Of a DNA stretch of 64,000 bases, positions 1-9,004 are shown piece by piece (position 1 is the first letter of the stretch; each line of letters opens with the position of its first letter). Where the stretch lies: positions 1 through 64,000 of the forward strand of contig NZ_NFIT01000015.1 in NCBI RefSeq assembly GCF_002159495.1, given 5' to 3'. Origin of the DNA: Olsenella sp. An293. GTDB taxonomy: Bacteria > Actinomycetota > Coriobacteriia > Coriobacteriales > Atopobiaceae. The notes under the pieces are model-generated. The model searched no databases and was not told the origin of the DNA. It worked only from the letters and a program-made list of their open reading frames with translations. Both the position numbers and the translations under genes were made by a program.

Positions 1-265
1 CATGTGGTCATCTCCCAAGTCTCTGTCAGCGTGGTAACTGAAGATTCTAGGCGGTGGCCACACCCCTTTTCAGGGGTGCTCTGACACCAACGTTTGGCAC
101 GCGATCCAGCCAACTGGGAAAACGTCGGACGCCGCCGCAAGGACGGGCTCATCGAGGCCATTTTTCCATGGATCGAAGGGCGATTTTGTTCGCGGCGGCA
201 GGGAAAAATGGATTGAAGGGCGAAAGTGCAGGCCGCCCTCCCCGAGGCGTCAGTCGCGTCGGGCG
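1..265. other. intergenic, no convincing gene; holds repeat copies
   Basis: No credible gene is visible. The stretch holds copy 1 of a 58-bp dimeric repeat (about 167-222; related copies near 30.5 and 30.7 kb). It also has a segment at about 31-130 (GGTAACTGAAGATTCT, then CCAACTGGGAAAACGTCG) that resembles 11646-11690. A short ORF across it has no convincing ribosome binding site and translates the repeat itself. Confidence 0.6.
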
Positions 266-1294
266 TCACGCTCGCTCGGCCATGTCAGGAAATCCCAGGT
301 AGACCGTGGTTCCCTTGCCCTCAACGGACTCGAGCCACGTCCTGACGCCCATCTTCTCGCAGAGCTCGCGCACGAGGTAGAGCCCCATGCCGGTCGAGCG
401 GGCGAAGCGCCGTCCGTTCTCACCGGTGAAGCCCTTGTCAAAGACGCGCCCCACGTCCGCCGCCGGTATCCCCACCCCGTCGTCTTCCAGGGCGAGCACG
501 GTCTCCCATGCGTCGAGGCCGGTCTCGCGGCGCTCGGCGAAGATGCGGACGCGCCCCCTCCCGTCGCCCTCGCCCCGGTACTTGGCGCTGTTCACGAGCG
601 CCTGGCCAACGACGAAGGCGAGCCATTTGGGGTCGGCGTGCACCGTGAACGAGAGCTCCCCGAGCTCGGGCGCCACCCGCGCCCCGATGAGCGTGCGCGC
701 CTTGTGGCGCAACGCGTCGCGGACGACCTCGCCGAGGTCGACCTCGCGGATCTGGAAGTCACGCTCGAGCGAGGTGCCGCGCGAGTAGTAGAGCGCCTGC
801 TCGACGTAGCCCTCTATGGCGTCGACCTCGGCGTCGATGGAGTCCACGACCGGCGAGGGGTTGTTCTTGGCGATCAGGCGCGCGGCGGCGATGGGCGTCT
901 TGATCTCGTGCACCCAGGTCTCGACGTACTCGCGGTACTCGCGAGAGCGCCGGCGCGCCGCGGCGATGCGGTCGCGCATGGCCTTGGACTCGCGGTCGAG
1001 CGCGTCGTAGAAGAGCTCCCCCTCGAGAAAGCCCGGACGACCCACGAGCTCGGTGGTGAGATACGTCTCGTCGAGGGAGTCCAGCATGTCAGAGATTCGC
1101 TGGTAGAACGCGCGTCGGTGGAGCCAGTCGAGCAGCAGCGCGACCGCGGCGGCGAGCACGAGCACCCCGCACACAAACCCCGTCGCCGCGAGGTCGAGCC
1201 CATAGACCGTCATGACCAGCGCGCAGAACGCGAGCGCGACCGCGCCCACGACGAGCGGCACCAGGCGGTCTGCGATGTAGGCACCAAAGCTCAT
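266..1294 (-). CDS. BceS-like intramembrane-sensing histidine kinase
   Basis: Sensor kinase of about 342 residues. Two closely spaced N-terminal transmembrane helices (about residues 8-55) have almost no extracellular loop, as in BceS/NsaS-type kinases. The H-box reads WVHEIKTPI (phospho-His), followed by an N-box NSAKYR and a DDGVGI G1 box with later glycine-rich ATP lid. The start is the ATG preceded by GGGGAGGA; an in-frame ATG 24 bases upstream has no such site. The cognate response regulator lies directly upstream. Family members sense cell-wall antibiotics through a BceAB transporter, which is not seen here and might lie beyond the left edge. Confidence 0.88.
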   Translation of the reverse strand: MSFGAYIADRLVPLVVGAVALAFCALVMTVYGLDLAATGFVCGVLVLAAAVALLLDWLHRRAFYQRISDMLDSLDETYLTTELVGRPGFLEGELFYDALDRESKAMRDRIAAARRRSREYREYVETWVHEIKTPIAAARLIAKNNPSPVVDSIDAEVDAIEGYVEQALYYSRGTSLERDFQIREVDLGEVVRDALRHKARTLIGARVAPELGELSFTVHADPKWLAFVVGQALVNSAKYRGEGDGRGRVRIFAERRETGLDAWETVLALEDDGVGIPAADVGRVFDKGFTGENGRRFARSTGMGLYLVRELCEKMGVRTWLESVEGKGTTVYLGFPDMAERA

Positions 1295-1330
1295 GCGTCC
1301 TCCCCAGCGCGTCGCCAACTGTCACCGACG

Positions 1331-2002
1331 CTACTCCACCAGATATCCCATGCCGCGCTTGGTGAGCACGTAGTCCTCCACCCCGATCTTGGCGAGCGTG
1401 GAGCGCAGGTGGGAGACGTTCACGGTGAGCGTGTTGTCGTCCACGAACTCGTCGGACGCCCAGAGCTCCTCCTGAATGCGCTGTCGGCTCACCACCGCGC
1501 CGGCGTTGCGCATGAGCAGTGCGAGGATGCGCAGCTCGTTTTTGGTGAGCTCGGCCGTGCGGCCCTGAGAGCTCACGCGGCAGCGCGCGGTGTCCAGCAC
1601 CACGCCGCCGTGGGAGATCTCCGCCGCCGCGGCGCCCTCGCCGTAGCTGCGCTTGAGGACCGTCGCCACGTGGGCGAGCAGGACCTGGTCGTTGTAGGGC
1701 TTGGGCACGAAGTCGTCCGCGCCGAGCGAGAGCGTGAGCAGCTCGTCCATGTCGTTGTCGCGGGAGGTCACCACGATGATGGGCACATCGGAGCGACGGC
1801 GCACCTCGCGGCAGACGAACTGGCCGTCCACCCCGGGCAGGTTGAGGTCCAGCAGCACCAAATCGGGAGCCGCGGCGAGGACCTGGCCCGCCGTGTCGTC
1901 GAAGCCCGTGAGCGCCACGGCCTCGTAGCCGTTGCGCTCGAGCAGCACGCAGAGCTCGTCGCGCAGGCGCGCGTCGTCCTCCACCACCAAAAGCCGTCGC
2001 AT
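1331..2002 (-). CDS. OmpR/BceR-type response regulator
   Basis: DNA-binding response regulator of 223 residues. The receiver domain begins RRLLVVEDDARLRDEL; the phospho-acceptor Asp is in LLDLNLPG and the conserved Lys in PKPYN. The C-terminal winged helix ends with DNTLTVNVSHLRSTL and the wing RGMGYLVE. The start is the ATG preceded by GGGAGGTGCCC; an upstream in-frame extension looks non-coding. It lies 36 bases before the kinase and is presumably co-transcribed with it. Partner assignment rests on adjacency and on the BceS-like architecture of the kinase. Confidence 0.9.
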   Translation of the reverse strand: MRRLLVVEDDARLRDELCVLLERNGYEAVALTGFDDTAGQVLAAAPDLVLLDLNLPGVDGQFVCREVRRRSDVPIIVVTSRDNDMDELLTLSLGADDFVPKPYNDQVLLAHVATVLKRSYGEGAAAAEISHGGVVLDTARCRVSSQGRTAELTKNELRILALLMRNAGAVVSRQRIQEELWASDEFVDDNTLTVNVSHLRSTLAKIGVEDYVLTKRGMGYLVE

Positions 2003-2190
2003 GGGCACCTCCCGTTCCGCGGTTGCAGGCAAGGGTAGCACACGGCCGGGGCGCCGCGTCCCGCGCCCCCTCGCCGGACGCAGGCCGCGCCGCACACGTC
2101 ACACGCCTGTTACCGCTTGTGGCCCGCCCGTTCTTCTGGCCCGCCGCCGGACTATGATGAACAGACTGTGTGACAAACGAAAGGCCCGAG

Positions 2191-3828
2191 ATGACCATCG
2201 TCGACATGCTGCGCGCCAACGCCGAGAAGTACCCGAGCGAGGTCGCCCTCGTGGAGGTCAACCCCGAGCGGCGCGAGAACCGCCACATCACCTGGCGCGA
2301 CTACGACCTGGTGGAGACCACCGACGACGAGCCCTTCCGCCGCGAGATGACCTGGTCGGTCTTTGACGAGAAGGCCAACCGCTTTGCCAACCTGCTGCTC
2401 TCCCGCGGCGTCCGCAAGGACGACAAGGTCGCCATCCTGCTCTACAACTGCATCGAGTGGCTGCCGCTCTACTTTGGCGTCCTCAAGTCCGGCGCCACGG
2501 TGGTGCCGCTCAACTTCCGCTACTCCGCGGACGAGATCGCGTACTGCCTCGACAAGGCGGACGTGGACATCCTCGTCTTTGGCCCGGAGTTCATCGGCCG
2601 CGTCGAGGAGATCGCGGAGCGCATCCAGGCTGGGCGCCTGCTCTTTTACGTGGGCGACGACTGCCCCACGTGGGCGGAGAGCTACCGCGAGCTGGCGAGC
2701 CTGTGCTCCTCGGCCGACCCGCGTGTCCCGCTCTCGGAGGACGAGGACGCCGCGATCTACTTCTCCAGCGGCACCACGGGCTTTCCCAAGGCGATCCTGC
2801 ACCACCACGAGAGCCTCACGCAGGCAGCCGAGATGGAGCAGGTCCATCACCACCAGACCCACGACGACGTGTTCCTGTGCATCCCGCCGCTCTACCACAC
2901 GGGCGCGTGCATGCACTGGCTGGGGAGCCTGCTCGCGGGCGGGCGCGGCGTGCTTTTGCGCGGCGTGTCGCCCAAGACCGTGCTCGAGACCGTCTCCAAC
3001 GAGGGCTGCACCATCGTCTGGCTGCTCGTGCCCTGGGCCCAGGACATCCTCGTGGCCCTGGAGGAGGGCACGGTGCGGCTGGAGAACTACCACCTGGACC
3101 AGTGGCGTCTCATGCACATCGGCGCCCAGCCGGTCCCGGAGAGCCTCATCCGCCGCTGGCGCGCGGTCTTCCCGCACCACGACTACGACACCAACTACGG
3201 CCTGTCCGAGTCCATGGGCCCGGGCTGCGTCCACCTGGGGCTCGAGAACATCGACCACGTGGGCGCCATCGGCGTGCCGGGGTATCGCTGGGAGTGCAAG
3301 ATCGTGGACGAGCTCGGCCACGTGGTGGAGCCCGGCGAGGTCGGCGAGCTCTGCGTGAAGGGCCCCGGCCTCATGGAGTGCTACTACAAGGACCCCGAGG
3401 CCACGGCCGAGACGCTCGTGGCGGGGTGGCTGCACACCGGCGACATGGCCCGCCAGGACGAGGACGGCTTCTACTGGTTGGTGGACCGCAAGAAGGACGT
3501 CGTCATCATGGGAGGCGAGAACATCTACCCCGTGGAGGTCGAGAGCTTCCTCATGGGGCACCCCTCGATCAAGGATGTGGCCGTGATCGGACTTCCCGAC
3601 GAGCGCCTCGGCGAGATCCCCGCGGCGATCATCGAGCTCAAGCCCGAGGCCGCGCCGCTCACCGAGGACGACGTCATGCAGTTCTGCAAGAGGCTGCCGC
3701 GCTACAAGCGGCCGCGGCGCGTCATCTTCGCGCCCGTGCCGAGAAACCCCACGGGCAAGATCGAGAAGCCGGCGCTGCGCGCCAAGTACGGCGCCGACGC
3801 CATCGTCGCGCGCGAGACGCGTCACTAG
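2191..3828 (+). CDS. AMP-dependent acyl-CoA synthetase/ligase
   Basis: ANL-superfamily ligase of 545 residues that should activate a carboxylic acid to an acyl-AMP and then an acyl-CoA. Core motifs are present in order: the P-loop FSSGTTGFPK, YGLSESMGPG, the hinge region WLHTGDMARQDEDGFY, DRKKDVVIMGGENIYP, and the catalytic-Lys motif PTGKIEK near the C-terminus. I chose the ATG preceded by GAAAGG; a GTG 21 bases upstream is an alternative. The substrate cannot be read from sequence. The iorAB genes just downstream suggest an aryl- or branched-acyl acid such as arylacetate, which is inference. Confidence 0.88.
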   Translation: MTIVDMLRANAEKYPSEVALVEVNPERRENRHITWRDYDLVETTDDEPFRREMTWSVFDEKANRFANLLLSRGVRKDDKVAILLYNCIEWLPLYFGVLKSGATVVPLNFRYSADEIAYCLDKADVDILVFGPEFIGRVEEIAERIQAGRLLFYVGDDCPTWAESYRELASLCSSADPRVPLSEDEDAAIYFSSGTTGFPKAILHHHESLTQAAEMEQVHHHQTHDDVFLCIPPLYHTGACMHWLGSLLAGGRGVLLRGVSPKTVLETVSNEGCTIVWLLVPWAQDILVALEEGTVRLENYHLDQWRLMHIGAQPVPESLIRRWRAVFPHHDYDTNYGLSESMGPGCVHLGLENIDHVGAIGVPGYRWECKIVDELGHVVEPGEVGELCVKGPGLMECYYKDPEATAETLVAGWLHTGDMARQDEDGFYWLVDRKKDVVIMGGENIYPVEVESFLMGHPSIKDVAVIGLPDERLGEIPAAIIELKPEAAPLTEDDVMQFCKRLPRYKRPRRVIFAPVPRNPTGKIEKPALRAKYGADAIVARETRH

Positions 3829-3833
3829 GAATG

Positions 3834-3870
3834 GATGGGTCGTTTGGGGCCTGTCCCCAATTGACCCATC
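3834..3870. repeat. TTGGGG-core palindromic element (copy 1)
   Basis: Inverted repeat with outer arms GATGGGTC/GACCCATC and an inner core TTTGGGG-cctgt-CCCCAAT. It sits between the synthetase stop and the iorA ribosome binding site. It belongs to the family of TTGGGGACAGTCCCCAA-core palindromes found at several places in the first 25 kb. It could also fold as a hairpin in the transcript. Confidence 0.75.
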
Positions 3871-3889
3871 ACCCCAGGAGAGGAGAGAC

Positions 3890-5659
3890 ATGGACAAGAG
3901 CCTCATGTCCGGAAACGAGGCCATCGCGCAGGGCGCCTGGGAGGCGGGCGTCGCCGTTGGCGTCGGCTACCCCGGCACGCCGTCCACCGAGACGCTCGAG
4001 TCGCTCGTGTGCAAGGACGACGTCTACTGCGAGTGGTCCCCCAACGAGAAGGTCGCCTTCGAGGTGGGCCTGGGAGCTGCCATCGCCGGCGCGCGCTCGC
4101 TCGTCACGATGAAGCACGTCGGTGTCAACGTGGCGGCCGACCCCTTCATGGCCGCCGCCTCAACCGGCGTCAACGCCGGCCTCGTCCTTCTCGCCGCGGA
4201 CGACCCGTCGTGCTACTCGTCCCAGAACGAGCAGGACTCGCGCTTCTACGCCGCCTTCGGCCGCATCCCGTGCCTCGACGTGGCCGACTCGCAGGACTGC
4301 TACGAGATGACCCGTGCCGCCTTCGAGCTCTCCGAGCGCTTTGACACGCCGGTCATGCTGCACGAGACCATGCGCATCGCCCACACCCGCACGCTGGTCA
4401 AGACGTCCGGCGAGCGCGAGGCCGTGGCGTCGCGCGACTACGTCGACGACATCCCCAAGTACGTCATGATGCCGGCCAACGCCGTCAAGCGCCGTCTCGT
4501 GGTGGACGAGCGCCAGGCCGAGCTCGAGGCCTACGCCGAGACCTGCCCGTTCAACCGCGTCGAGCGCCGCGGCGAGAAGGTCGGCGTCATCTGCGCCGGC
4601 GCCGTCTACCAGCACGTCCGCGAGGCGCTGCCCGAGGCCTCCACGTTCAAGCTGGGCCTCGCCTGGCCGCTTCCCGCCCGAGCGCTCGCCAACTTCGCCG
4701 CGTCCGTGGACGCCTGCTACGTCGTCGAGGAGGCCAGCGACTACTTCTCCTCGCGCGTCCGCGCCCTCGGCATCGAGCTCGCCGAGCCGCCCGCCGCGCC
4801 GCTTCCCGTCGCCGGCGAGCTCAAGCCCGAGCTCATCCGCGCCGCCTTTGGCGTCGAGCAGCCCGCGCACCTCGCCGCTGCCACCGACCTCCCGCCGCGC
4901 CCGCCGGCGTTTTGCCCGGGCTGCCCGCACCGCCTCGTCTTCTGCGAGCTGCGCCGGCTCAAGGCCATCGTCACCGGCGACATCGGCTGCTACACGCTCG
5001 GCGCCGTCGCGCCCTACGGCGCGTGCCACACGGTCATCGACATGGGCGCCTCCCTCTCGATGGCGCACGGAATGGAGCTCGCCGGCGCGCCTGAGCGCAC
5101 CGGCCGTCCCGTCGTGGGCGTCATCGGCGACTCCACCTTCGCACACTCCGGCATCACGAGCATGCTCGGCACCATCTACAACGGCGGCGCCGGCACGCTC
5201 TGCATCCTGGACAACCGCACCACGGCCATGACCGGCACGCAGGGCAACCCCGTGAACGGCGTCACGCTCACGGACAGCTCGCACAAGATCGGGCCGCTGG
5301 ACAACCCCACGGGCAAGGCGCTCGACCTTCTCGCCCTCGTGCGCGCGATGGGCGTGGAGGACGTGGTCGAGGTGGACGCCCAGGACCTCATGGCCGTGCG
5401 CTCCGCGCTCAAGGCCGCCACGTCCGCAACGGACCGTCTCTCCGTCATCGTCTTCAAGGCGCCGTGCCGCCTGATCGACCGCAGCCGCGGCAAGCAGCCC
5501 ACCATCCGCAACTGCCGCGCGTGCGGCCAGTGCATCAAGATCGGCTGCCCCGCGCTCGGGCGCGCCAAGGACGGCACCGCGGCCATCGACCCCACGCAGT
5601 GCATCGGGTGCGACCAGTGCGTCCAGTCCTGCCCGTTCGGCTGCATCACGAAGGAGTAA
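3890..5659 (+). CDS. iorA: indolepyruvate ferredoxin oxidoreductase, alpha subunit
   Basis: Thiamine-pyrophosphate enzyme (589 residues) that oxidatively decarboxylates aryl 2-oxo acids (indolepyruvate, phenylpyruvate) to arylacyl-CoA and reduced ferredoxin. The N-terminal pyrimidine-binding half has GYPGTPSTETLESL. The TPP-binding half carries GDIGCYTLG and the GDSTFAHSG...NRTTAMTG motif. The C-terminus is a two-cluster ferredoxin domain with CRACGQCIKIGC and CIGCDQCVQSCPFGC. Ribosome binding site GGAGAGGAG. The beta subunit follows after 3 bases. Length and domain order are standard for IorA. Confidence 0.95.
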   Translation: MDKSLMSGNEAIAQGAWEAGVAVGVGYPGTPSTETLESLVCKDDVYCEWSPNEKVAFEVGLGAAIAGARSLVTMKHVGVNVAADPFMAAASTGVNAGLVLLAADDPSCYSSQNEQDSRFYAAFGRIPCLDVADSQDCYEMTRAAFELSERFDTPVMLHETMRIAHTRTLVKTSGEREAVASRDYVDDIPKYVMMPANAVKRRLVVDERQAELEAYAETCPFNRVERRGEKVGVICAGAVYQHVREALPEASTFKLGLAWPLPARALANFAASVDACYVVEEASDYFSSRVRALGIELAEPPAAPLPVAGELKPELIRAAFGVEQPAHLAAATDLPPRPPAFCPGCPHRLVFCELRRLKAIVTGDIGCYTLGAVAPYGACHTVIDMGASLSMAHGMELAGAPERTGRPVVGVIGDSTFAHSGITSMLGTIYNGGAGTLCILDNRTTAMTGTQGNPVNGVTLTDSSHKIGPLDNPTGKALDLLALVRAMGVEDVVEVDAQDLMAVRSALKAATSATDRLSVIVFKAPCRLIDRSRGKQPTIRNCRACGQCIKIGCPALGRAKDGTAAIDPTQCIGCDQCVQSCPFGCITKE

Positions 5660-5662
5660 GCA

Positions 5663-6283
5663 ATGGCAGATACCGAGAAGAGCGGTGCGGTCGTGGACGG
5701 CACCAAGACCATCCTCCTCGTGGGCGTGGGCGGCCAGGGTACCATCCTCGCGGGCAAGCTCCTCGCCACGGTGGCGGCCGAGGCAGGACTCGACGTCAAG
5801 GTCTCCGAGATCCACGGCATGAGCCAGCGCGGCGGGTCCGTGAGCACCGTCATCCGCCTGGGCGAGCACGTCTCCACCATGGTCTGCGACGACGGCTGCG
5901 CCGACGTGGTGGTGGCCTTCGAGGCCGTCGAGGCCCTGCGCGCGCAGCACTACCTCGCGGAGGGCGGCACGATGTTCGTCAACGACGAAGAGATCACGCC
6001 CGTCTCCGTGAACATCGGCAACTTCCAGATGCCCGAGCGCGTGGACGAGCGCCTGCGCGAGCTGGGGGCCCACCTGCTCGACGCCGGCGTCATCGCGCGC
6101 GGCCTGGGCACGCCCCGCTCCACCAACGTGGTGCTCGTGGGCGCGCTCTCCACGGCGCTGCCCTTCGACGTCGAGCTCTGGCGCGACGCCGTGCGCGCCT
6201 GCGTGCCCGCGGCGACGGTCGAGGCCAACCTCGCCGCCTTCGACGCCGGCCGCGACGCGGCCCTGCGCGGAGCCGCACGCTGA
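5663..6283 (+). CDS. iorB: indolepyruvate ferredoxin oxidoreductase, beta subunit
   Basis: Gamma-type 2-oxoacid oxidoreductase domain protein of 206 residues that pairs with IorA. Diagnostic motifs are GVGGQGTILAGKLLA near the N-terminus and GMSQRGGSVSTVIRLG around residues 50-70. It follows iorA almost without a gap, so the two are translationally coupled, and a strong hairpin terminator lies 40 bases downstream. Function follows from the pair; substrate preference is not visible. Confidence 0.94.
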   Translation: MADTEKSGAVVDGTKTILLVGVGGQGTILAGKLLATVAAEAGLDVKVSEIHGMSQRGGSVSTVIRLGEHVSTMVCDDGCADVVVAFEAVEALRAQHYLAEGGTMFVNDEEITPVSVNIGNFQMPERVDERLRELGAHLLDAGVIARGLGTPRSTNVVLVGALSTALPFDVELWRDAVRACVPAATVEANLAAFDAGRDAALRGAAR

Positions 6284-6323
6284 CGGTCCGGGTCGCCTGA
6301 CTCCGACGCCCCGCAAACGACGT

Positions 6324-6360
6324 GGCCCCGGTCGCACGTGCTGCGACCGGGGCCCTTCTC
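6324..6360 (+). terminator. hairpin terminator after iorB
   Basis: A perfect 13-bp stem GGCCCCGGTCGCA/TGCGACCGGGGCC with a 5-base loop ends at 6354 and is followed by CTTCTCGTCT. It closes the synthetase-iorAB unit. Confidence 0.8.
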
Positions 6361-6626
6361 GTCTGGTGGGTTGGCGCGTCCCCCGACCACGCCAACCCGT
6401 CTGTTCGGGGGATGTAAAAACACTATACCCCATTTTGTCGCAGCCCAAGCGTGGGTGCGAAATCGCTCCCATACGAGGCCGCTTGACGAGCGCCGGTTCT
6501 TCTCGCCCGTCGCGCCGTCGTCTCCCCGACCAAATCCGACCGCCCGCACAGTTCCCGCCCCCGCATGGCGCGGCGCGGGCTAACCTTTTGTAATCGGTAG
6601 GTAAAACGAGTTTGGTGGTGATTTGT

Positions 6627-6998
6627 ATGGGACAGTACGTCGTGGTTGAGAACGAGGGCCGCTACTGCTTTAACCTGTGCGCGTCCAACGGGCACATCCT
6701 CATGTCTTCGATCATTTTCCCGTCCAAGGACGAGTGCCTGCACGGCATCGAGTGCGTGCGCGCCTCCGCGGCCGACGCCGAGATCGAGGACAGCACGATC
6801 GACGCCTTCGATCGCGAGTCCACGCCCAAGTTCCGCATCTACGAGGACTTCGACGGCCACTACTTCTTCCGCTTCATCACGCACGAGGCCGGCGACATTG
6901 CGCGCTCGCACACCTATGAGCTCAAGGAGTCCCTGCTCAGACGTATCGAGCGCACTCGCGCGGAGTGCGACTCCTCCCTCGCCGCAGACGAGAACTAG
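6627..6998 (+). CDS. DUF1508 (YegP-like) small protein
   Basis: Protein of 123 residues beginning MGQYVVVENEGRYCFNL. The pattern 'Y.F.L.A.NG..l..S..f.sk..c..GI..V' is the YegP/DUF1508 fold, here in a tandem-like layout with a second half around KFRIYEDFDGHYFFRFI. Biochemical role unknown; homologues are small stress-linked beta-alpha proteins. The start is the ATG after GGTGGTG; an earlier TTG in frame is less likely. It is monocistronic, preceded by an A/T-rich stretch suited to a promoter. Confidence 0.75.
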   Translation: MGQYVVVENEGRYCFNLCASNGHILMSSIIFPSKDECLHGIECVRASAADAEIEDSTIDAFDRESTPKFRIYEDFDGHYFFRFITHEAGDIARSHTYELKESLLRRIERTRAECDSSLAADEN

Positions 6999-7072
6999 CG
7001 GCTCGCGGCAGGAAATAGAACGTTGACTCGGCACGCCCCCGAGACCTCGCGTCCCGGGGGCGTCTGCTACTT

Positions 7073-7140
7073 TGGGACACGTTCTCTGCTCATTGGGGAC
7101 GTGTTATTTCGTGCAGACACTTTGGGACAGGTTTTCTCCC
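7073..7140. repeat. three half-copies of the GGGACA repeat
   Basis: Three spaced direct copies of a related word occur just upstream of selD: CTTTGGGACACGTT, CATTGGGGACGTGTTA and CTTTGGGACAGGTTTT. They resemble one arm of the TTGGGGACAGTCCCCAA palindromes elsewhere in the window but are not arranged as a single hairpin. Confidence 0.6.
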
Positions 7141-7157
7141 GACGGATTGGAGCGAGC

Positions 7158-8204
7158 ATGGACATGACCGGGGTGCGCCTCACGGAGCTCGTGGAGGCGG
7201 CGGGCTGCGCGGCCAAGATCGCGCCGGGCGAGCTTGCGGGCGTGCTGTCCGGCCTGCCGCGCCTGGACGCGCCGGAGCTCGTGGTGGGCTTCGACGCCTC
7301 CGACGACGCGTGCGTGTGGGACCTCGGCGACGGCCGCGGCCTCATCGCGACGACGGACTTCTTCCCGCCCATGGTGGACGACCCGTTCCTCTTTGGCCAG
7401 GTCGCGGCCACCAACGCCCTCTCCGACGTCTACGCCATGGGCGGCCGGCCCGCGCTCGCGCTCAACCTCCTGTGCTTCCCCAACTGCCTGGGCATCGAGG
7501 TCGCGGGCCAGATTCTCGCCGGCGGGGCCGACGCGTGCCGCCGTGCCGGGTGCGTCGTGGCGGGCGGCCACTCGATCAACGACCACGAGCCCAAGTACGG
7601 CCTCGCGGTGACGGGCTTCGTGCAGCTGGACGAGCGGCTGGAAAACGGCGGGGCCCGCGCGGGCGACGCGCTCGTGCTCACCAAGGCGCTCGGCACGGGC
7701 ATCCTCACCACCGCGCACAAGGGTGGCCTTCTGGACGACGCCGGCGTGCGCGTTGCCACCGACTCCATGGCCACCTTGAACGAGGCGCCGATCCGCCTGT
7801 CGCGCGAGCTGGGCTTCTGGCCGCACGCGGCCACCGACGTCACGGGCTTCTCGCTCATGGGGCACGCCTGCGAGATGGCCGAGGCCTCCGGCGTCACGCT
7901 CGAGGTCGACGCCGCCGCCGTGCCGCTCATGGCGCGCGCCCGCGAGATGGCCGCCATGGGCCTCATTCCCGCCGGTGCCTATCGCAACCGCGACTTCTTC
8001 GGCCCGCGCGTGGCGCTGAGTGATGCGCTGCCGCTCGACCTCACCGACGTGCTCTTTGACCCGCAGACCTCCGGCGGCCTGCTTCTGGCGCTGGGCGAGA
8101 AGGACGCGGAGCGCCTGGCCGACGCCCTACGCGCCGAGGGCCTCCCCGCCGCCGTCATCGGCCGCGCCGTCCCGCGCGGCGAGAAGAGCGTGGTCGTGGC
8201 GTAA
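7158..8204 (+). CDS. selD: selenide, water dikinase (selenophosphate synthetase)
   Basis: Makes selenophosphate from selenide and ATP. The protein has 348 residues. The active-site motif reads AAGCAAK: the catalytic residue is Cys, not selenocysteine, and the second Cys of the E. coli GCGCK motif is replaced by Ala. ATP/Mg-binding segments DDACVW, TTDFFPP and GGHSIND are intact, as is the C-terminal DPQTSGGLL. The start is ATG after an open stretch without upstream conservation. No selA, selB or tRNA-Sec is seen in the window, while SDMH maturation genes are, so its likely role is selenium supply for molybdenum hydroxylases. Confidence 0.95.
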   Translation: MDMTGVRLTELVEAAGCAAKIAPGELAGVLSGLPRLDAPELVVGFDASDDACVWDLGDGRGLIATTDFFPPMVDDPFLFGQVAATNALSDVYAMGGRPALALNLLCFPNCLGIEVAGQILAGGADACRRAGCVVAGGHSINDHEPKYGLAVTGFVQLDERLENGGARAGDALVLTKALGTGILTTAHKGGLLDDAGVRVATDSMATLNEAPIRLSRELGFWPHAATDVTGFSLMGHACEMAEASGVTLEVDAAAVPLMARAREMAAMGLIPAGAYRNRDFFGPRVALSDALPLDLTDVLFDPQTSGGLLLALGEKDAERLADALRAEGLPAAVIGRAVPRGEKSVVVA

Positions 8205-8544
8205 TCTGGGGGTGTTCCTTTGGGCGTTGTGCGCACTTCTCGCCGTCGTGCGCACTTCTCGCCGTCGTGCGCACTTCGCGCCAGCCCGTCTACCTGCGCA
8301 TCTTCCGAGAAGGGCATCTGGGCCCGTGTACACAACGCTAGGGAGTGCGCACAACGCCAGCGAGCGTACACAACAAGAAGCTCCGGGATGAAGCGGTGCC
8401 GCGAGCGGCATCAGCACTCCCAGCTCACCTGCCGTAAACTGGGGCTCTACCAACGGTCGAGCCGACTCAACTGGCGGTCGGTTGAGCGCGAGGCGGCGCC
8501 GCGCGACGATGGCCGTGCCCGACGACCCCAGCGAAAGGACCCTC
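8205..8544. repeat. intergenic repeat cluster upstream of an XRE regulator
   Basis: About 340 bases without a gene. Three near-identical 19-bp direct copies of CGTCGTGCGCACTTCTCGC run from about 8225 to 8282. Further on (8325-8376) are GTGTACACAACGC, GTGCGCACAACGC and CGTACACAAC. GTTGTGCGCAC at about 8226 is the exact inverse of GTGCGCACAAC at about 8345. No CRISPR-like spacing is present. Confidence 0.6.
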
Positions 8545-8958
8545 ATGACCAAGCAGACCTTCGGCGCCACCATCTCCGCCCTGCGCAAGGAGAGGGGCAT
8601 GACGCAGCTCGAGCTCGCCCGGCAGATGGGGGTGACGGACAAGGCGGTAAGCAAGTGGGAGCGAAATCTCTCCTTCCCGGACGTGGCGTCGCTGCCCAAG
8701 CTTGCCGAGGTTCTCGGCACCTCGGTGGACGAGCTGCTCGAGGTGAAGACGGCGGCGCAGGAGGAGCCTTCGGGACCCAAGGTGCCCGCACTCGTGGAGC
8801 TCGTCCTCAAGGCGGTCGCGCTCGCCATGGGCGTGGGCGTCACGGCGCTCGTCGCCATGGACGAGGTGGAGCCGAGAAACGCGCTCGGGCTTCTGGGCAT
8901 CGGCGTCGCGTGCCTGGCTCTCGTTCAGCTCGCGCACCACGACCCCGAAAAGGAATGA
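8545..8958 (+). CDS. XRE-family membrane-anchored regulator
   Basis: Protein of 137 residues. An N-terminal Cro/C1-type helix-turn-helix (about residues 5-60, with MGVTDKAVSKWERNLSFPD) is followed by a short linker and two hydrophobic segments (about residues 84-103 and 112-127), so it is probably tethered to the membrane. The start is the ATG preceded by GAAAGGA. Targets unknown; the upstream repeat cluster could hold its operators, which is speculation. Confidence 0.8.
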   Translation: MTKQTFGATISALRKERGMTQLELARQMGVTDKAVSKWERNLSFPDVASLPKLAEVLGTSVDELLEVKTAAQEEPSGPKVPALVELVLKAVALAMGVGVTALVAMDEVEPRNALGLLGIGVACLALVQLAHHDPEKE

Positions 8959-9004
8959 TACAAAGGATGCAAAGGGACCGACCCCTCGTGTCATTGGAGG
9001 CCAC

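Noticed and set aside
54-302. Possible 82-residue protein at the left edge
   Set aside because: No ribosome binding site, translates a repeat copy and runs into the kinase 3' end.
638-2038. Long open frame antisense to the two-component system, and many similar long frames opposite other genes
   Set aside because: High G+C leaves antisense frames open; the translations are low-complexity Arg/His/Ala-rich and the sense frames match known families.
7158-8204. Selenocysteine at the SelD active site
   Set aside because: The codon is TGC (Cys), not in-frame TGA.
8225-8282. Possible CRISPR array from the 19-bp direct repeats
   Set aside because: Copies are immediately adjacent with no spacers, and no cas genes are near.
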